From an uncultured bacterium (GTDB lineage: Bacteria > Bacillota_I > Bacilli_A > RF39 > UBA660): a stretch of DNA of 5,374 nucleotides. Within the stretch, counting starts at the first letter, position 1; each line of letters starts with the position of its first letter. The position numbers were made by a program, and so were the translations under genes. The notes under the pieces are model-generated. The model did no database searches. It had not been told where the DNA came from and saw only the letters and a program-made list of their open reading frames with translations. The stretch is from positions 1-5,374 of the forward strand of contig CASEKZ010000052.1 in the NCBI GenBank assembly GCA_949288625.1, in the 5' to 3' direction. Below, piece by piece: positions 4,639-5,374 of the stretch.

Positions 4639-5374
4639 TCATTCTACTCTTCCTAAATCTACTTTTACCTCGTCATTTATGTTTGTGTTTAATAGCTCAC
4701 CTAATATTAAAGTCGGGTATCCCATGTATGGAATATCTAATTTTACAACACCCGCAACTTGATTTTCTTTTACTGGATATAAATCGATATCATTGTTATT
4801 ATCACCCTTAGTTATAAAAGTTCGGTTACCATCTTCATCTTCCTCAATTAAAACTACCCGGTGAACAACATAATAATTATCCATACGATACCTTATTACA
4901 TCACCCTTTTTTATATCATCAACATTAGTATCCTTAATAATAACGATATCTCCTTTACGAATTTTAGGAGCCATACTGTCACTTGCGATAACAAGTGGAT
5001 CTACCGGAAATAAACCAAGACCAAAACAAACCATTAAAATAACGATTGCAATCATGCCAAACCAGCCTTTTAAACCAACTGTTTTAACTTGTTTTCTATC
5101 TAATGTTTTATCCATTTTGTTAATCATGTTATTTATGTATATATATGAGAAAAACGGAATAATAGAGTTTAATATAGAAAGTGTTGCCCAATCTACATCA
5201 GGTAAAATTGGAAGTATATATAATATAATTTGCGGGAAGGCAGCGTACAAAATAGAAGCATTATACCCTGCAAAATAAGATATATATGTTAAATATAAAC
5301 TAGTAAGTAGTTCAGGAATAAAAGTCTGCAAGAAAAACTCTAAAACAGAAAGACTAGATGAAAAATAATTATCT
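4639..5374 (-). CDS. Signal peptidase I, archaeal/ER (SipW-like) type, 5' end missing
   Basis: This membrane serine protease removes signal peptides on the outer face of the membrane. The frame is open from the window edge to the UGA stop at 4639-4641, giving 244 residues with no ATG near the edge. A TTG at 5331 lies mid-helix and is not taken as the start. The true start is off the right edge. Catalytic Ser lies in SDSMAP (codon 4975-4977). The position used by Lys in classical bacterial enzymes is His in YYVVHRVV (codon 4861-4863), marking the SipW/ER class. TKGDNN follows with its Asp at 4801-4803. Upstream of the usual anchor helix (about 5060-5000) there are two or three further hydrophobic segments (about 5330-5130), an unusual N-terminal membrane region for this enzyme. 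The following TasA-like gene is a plausible substrate by analogy with Bacillus SipW and TasA. Confidence 0.9.
   Translation of the reverse strand, partial: DNYFSSSLSVLEFFLQTFIPELLTSLYLTYISYFAGYNASILYAAFPQIILYILPILPDVDWATLSILNSIIPFFSYIYINNMINKMDKTLDRKQVKTVGLKGWFGMIAIVILMVCFGLGLFPVDPLVIASDSMAPKIRKGDIVIIKDTNVDDIKKGDVIRYRMDNYYVVHRVVLIEEDEDGNRTFITKGDNNNDIDLYPVKENQVAGVVKLDIPYMGYPTLILGELLNTNINDEVKVDLGRVE

Noticed and set aside
4068..4641. UGA read as tryptophan (mycoplasma-type code)
   Set aside because: Two genes end sensibly at UGA, each followed by signals for the next gene, and Trp codons seen in gltX are UGG. The standard code explains the window.
5054..5278. Plus-strand open frame of 74 codons
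   Set aside because: It is antisense to the membrane region of the signal peptidase and has no recognisable pattern.

Overview
This window appears to come from an AT-rich Bacillota (Firmicutes) chromosome, possibly a gut-type Clostridia or Bacilli lineage. Five protein genes and two tRNA genes are visible, and all lie on the minus strand. Two features suggest this placement: strong AAGGAG-type ribosome binding sites, and a glutamyl-tRNA synthetase (GluRS) closest in pattern to the long clostridial form. UGG encodes tryptophan and UGA is used as a stop at two genes, so the standard bacterial code (table 11) fits better than the UGA=Trp mycoplasma code. The exact taxon cannot be fixed from this stretch. 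Read in the direction of transcription, the window runs from right to left.

Right part (5374 to about 2235): a cell-surface or secretion cassette. It begins with the 3' part of an archaeal/ER-type (SipW-like) signal peptidase I that carries an extra N-terminal membrane region and runs off the right edge. An extended -10 sigma-A-type promoter follows. It drives three tightly packed genes: a small membrane-anchored exported protein with a TasA/camelysin-like beta-sandwich pattern, a DUF5305-family protein with two membrane helices, and a six-helix membrane protein resembling the DUF2238/YjdF type. A hairpin that contains the last stop codon ends the unit. I infer that the peptidase processes the TasA-like protein and that the DUF5305 and polytopic proteins assist at the membrane. 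No step of this is demonstrated by the sequence.

Left part (about 2205 to 23): a translation cluster. tRNA-Gln(CUG) and tRNA-Glu(CUC) lie 10 nt apart, followed by a small DUF4177 gene and then gltX. A hairpin terminator covers the gltX stop codon. No convincing terminator lies between the tRNAs and gltX, so the synthetase may be co-transcribed with the tRNAs it charges. In most Bacillota GluRS also loads tRNA-Gln with glutamate for later amidation by GatCAB, so both tRNAs are plausible substrates.

Two starts were moved inward from the longest open frame (gltX and the DUF5305 gene) because each has a good Shine-Dalgarno sequence between the upstream ATG and the internal ATG. There is no unannotated gap longer than about 100 bases.
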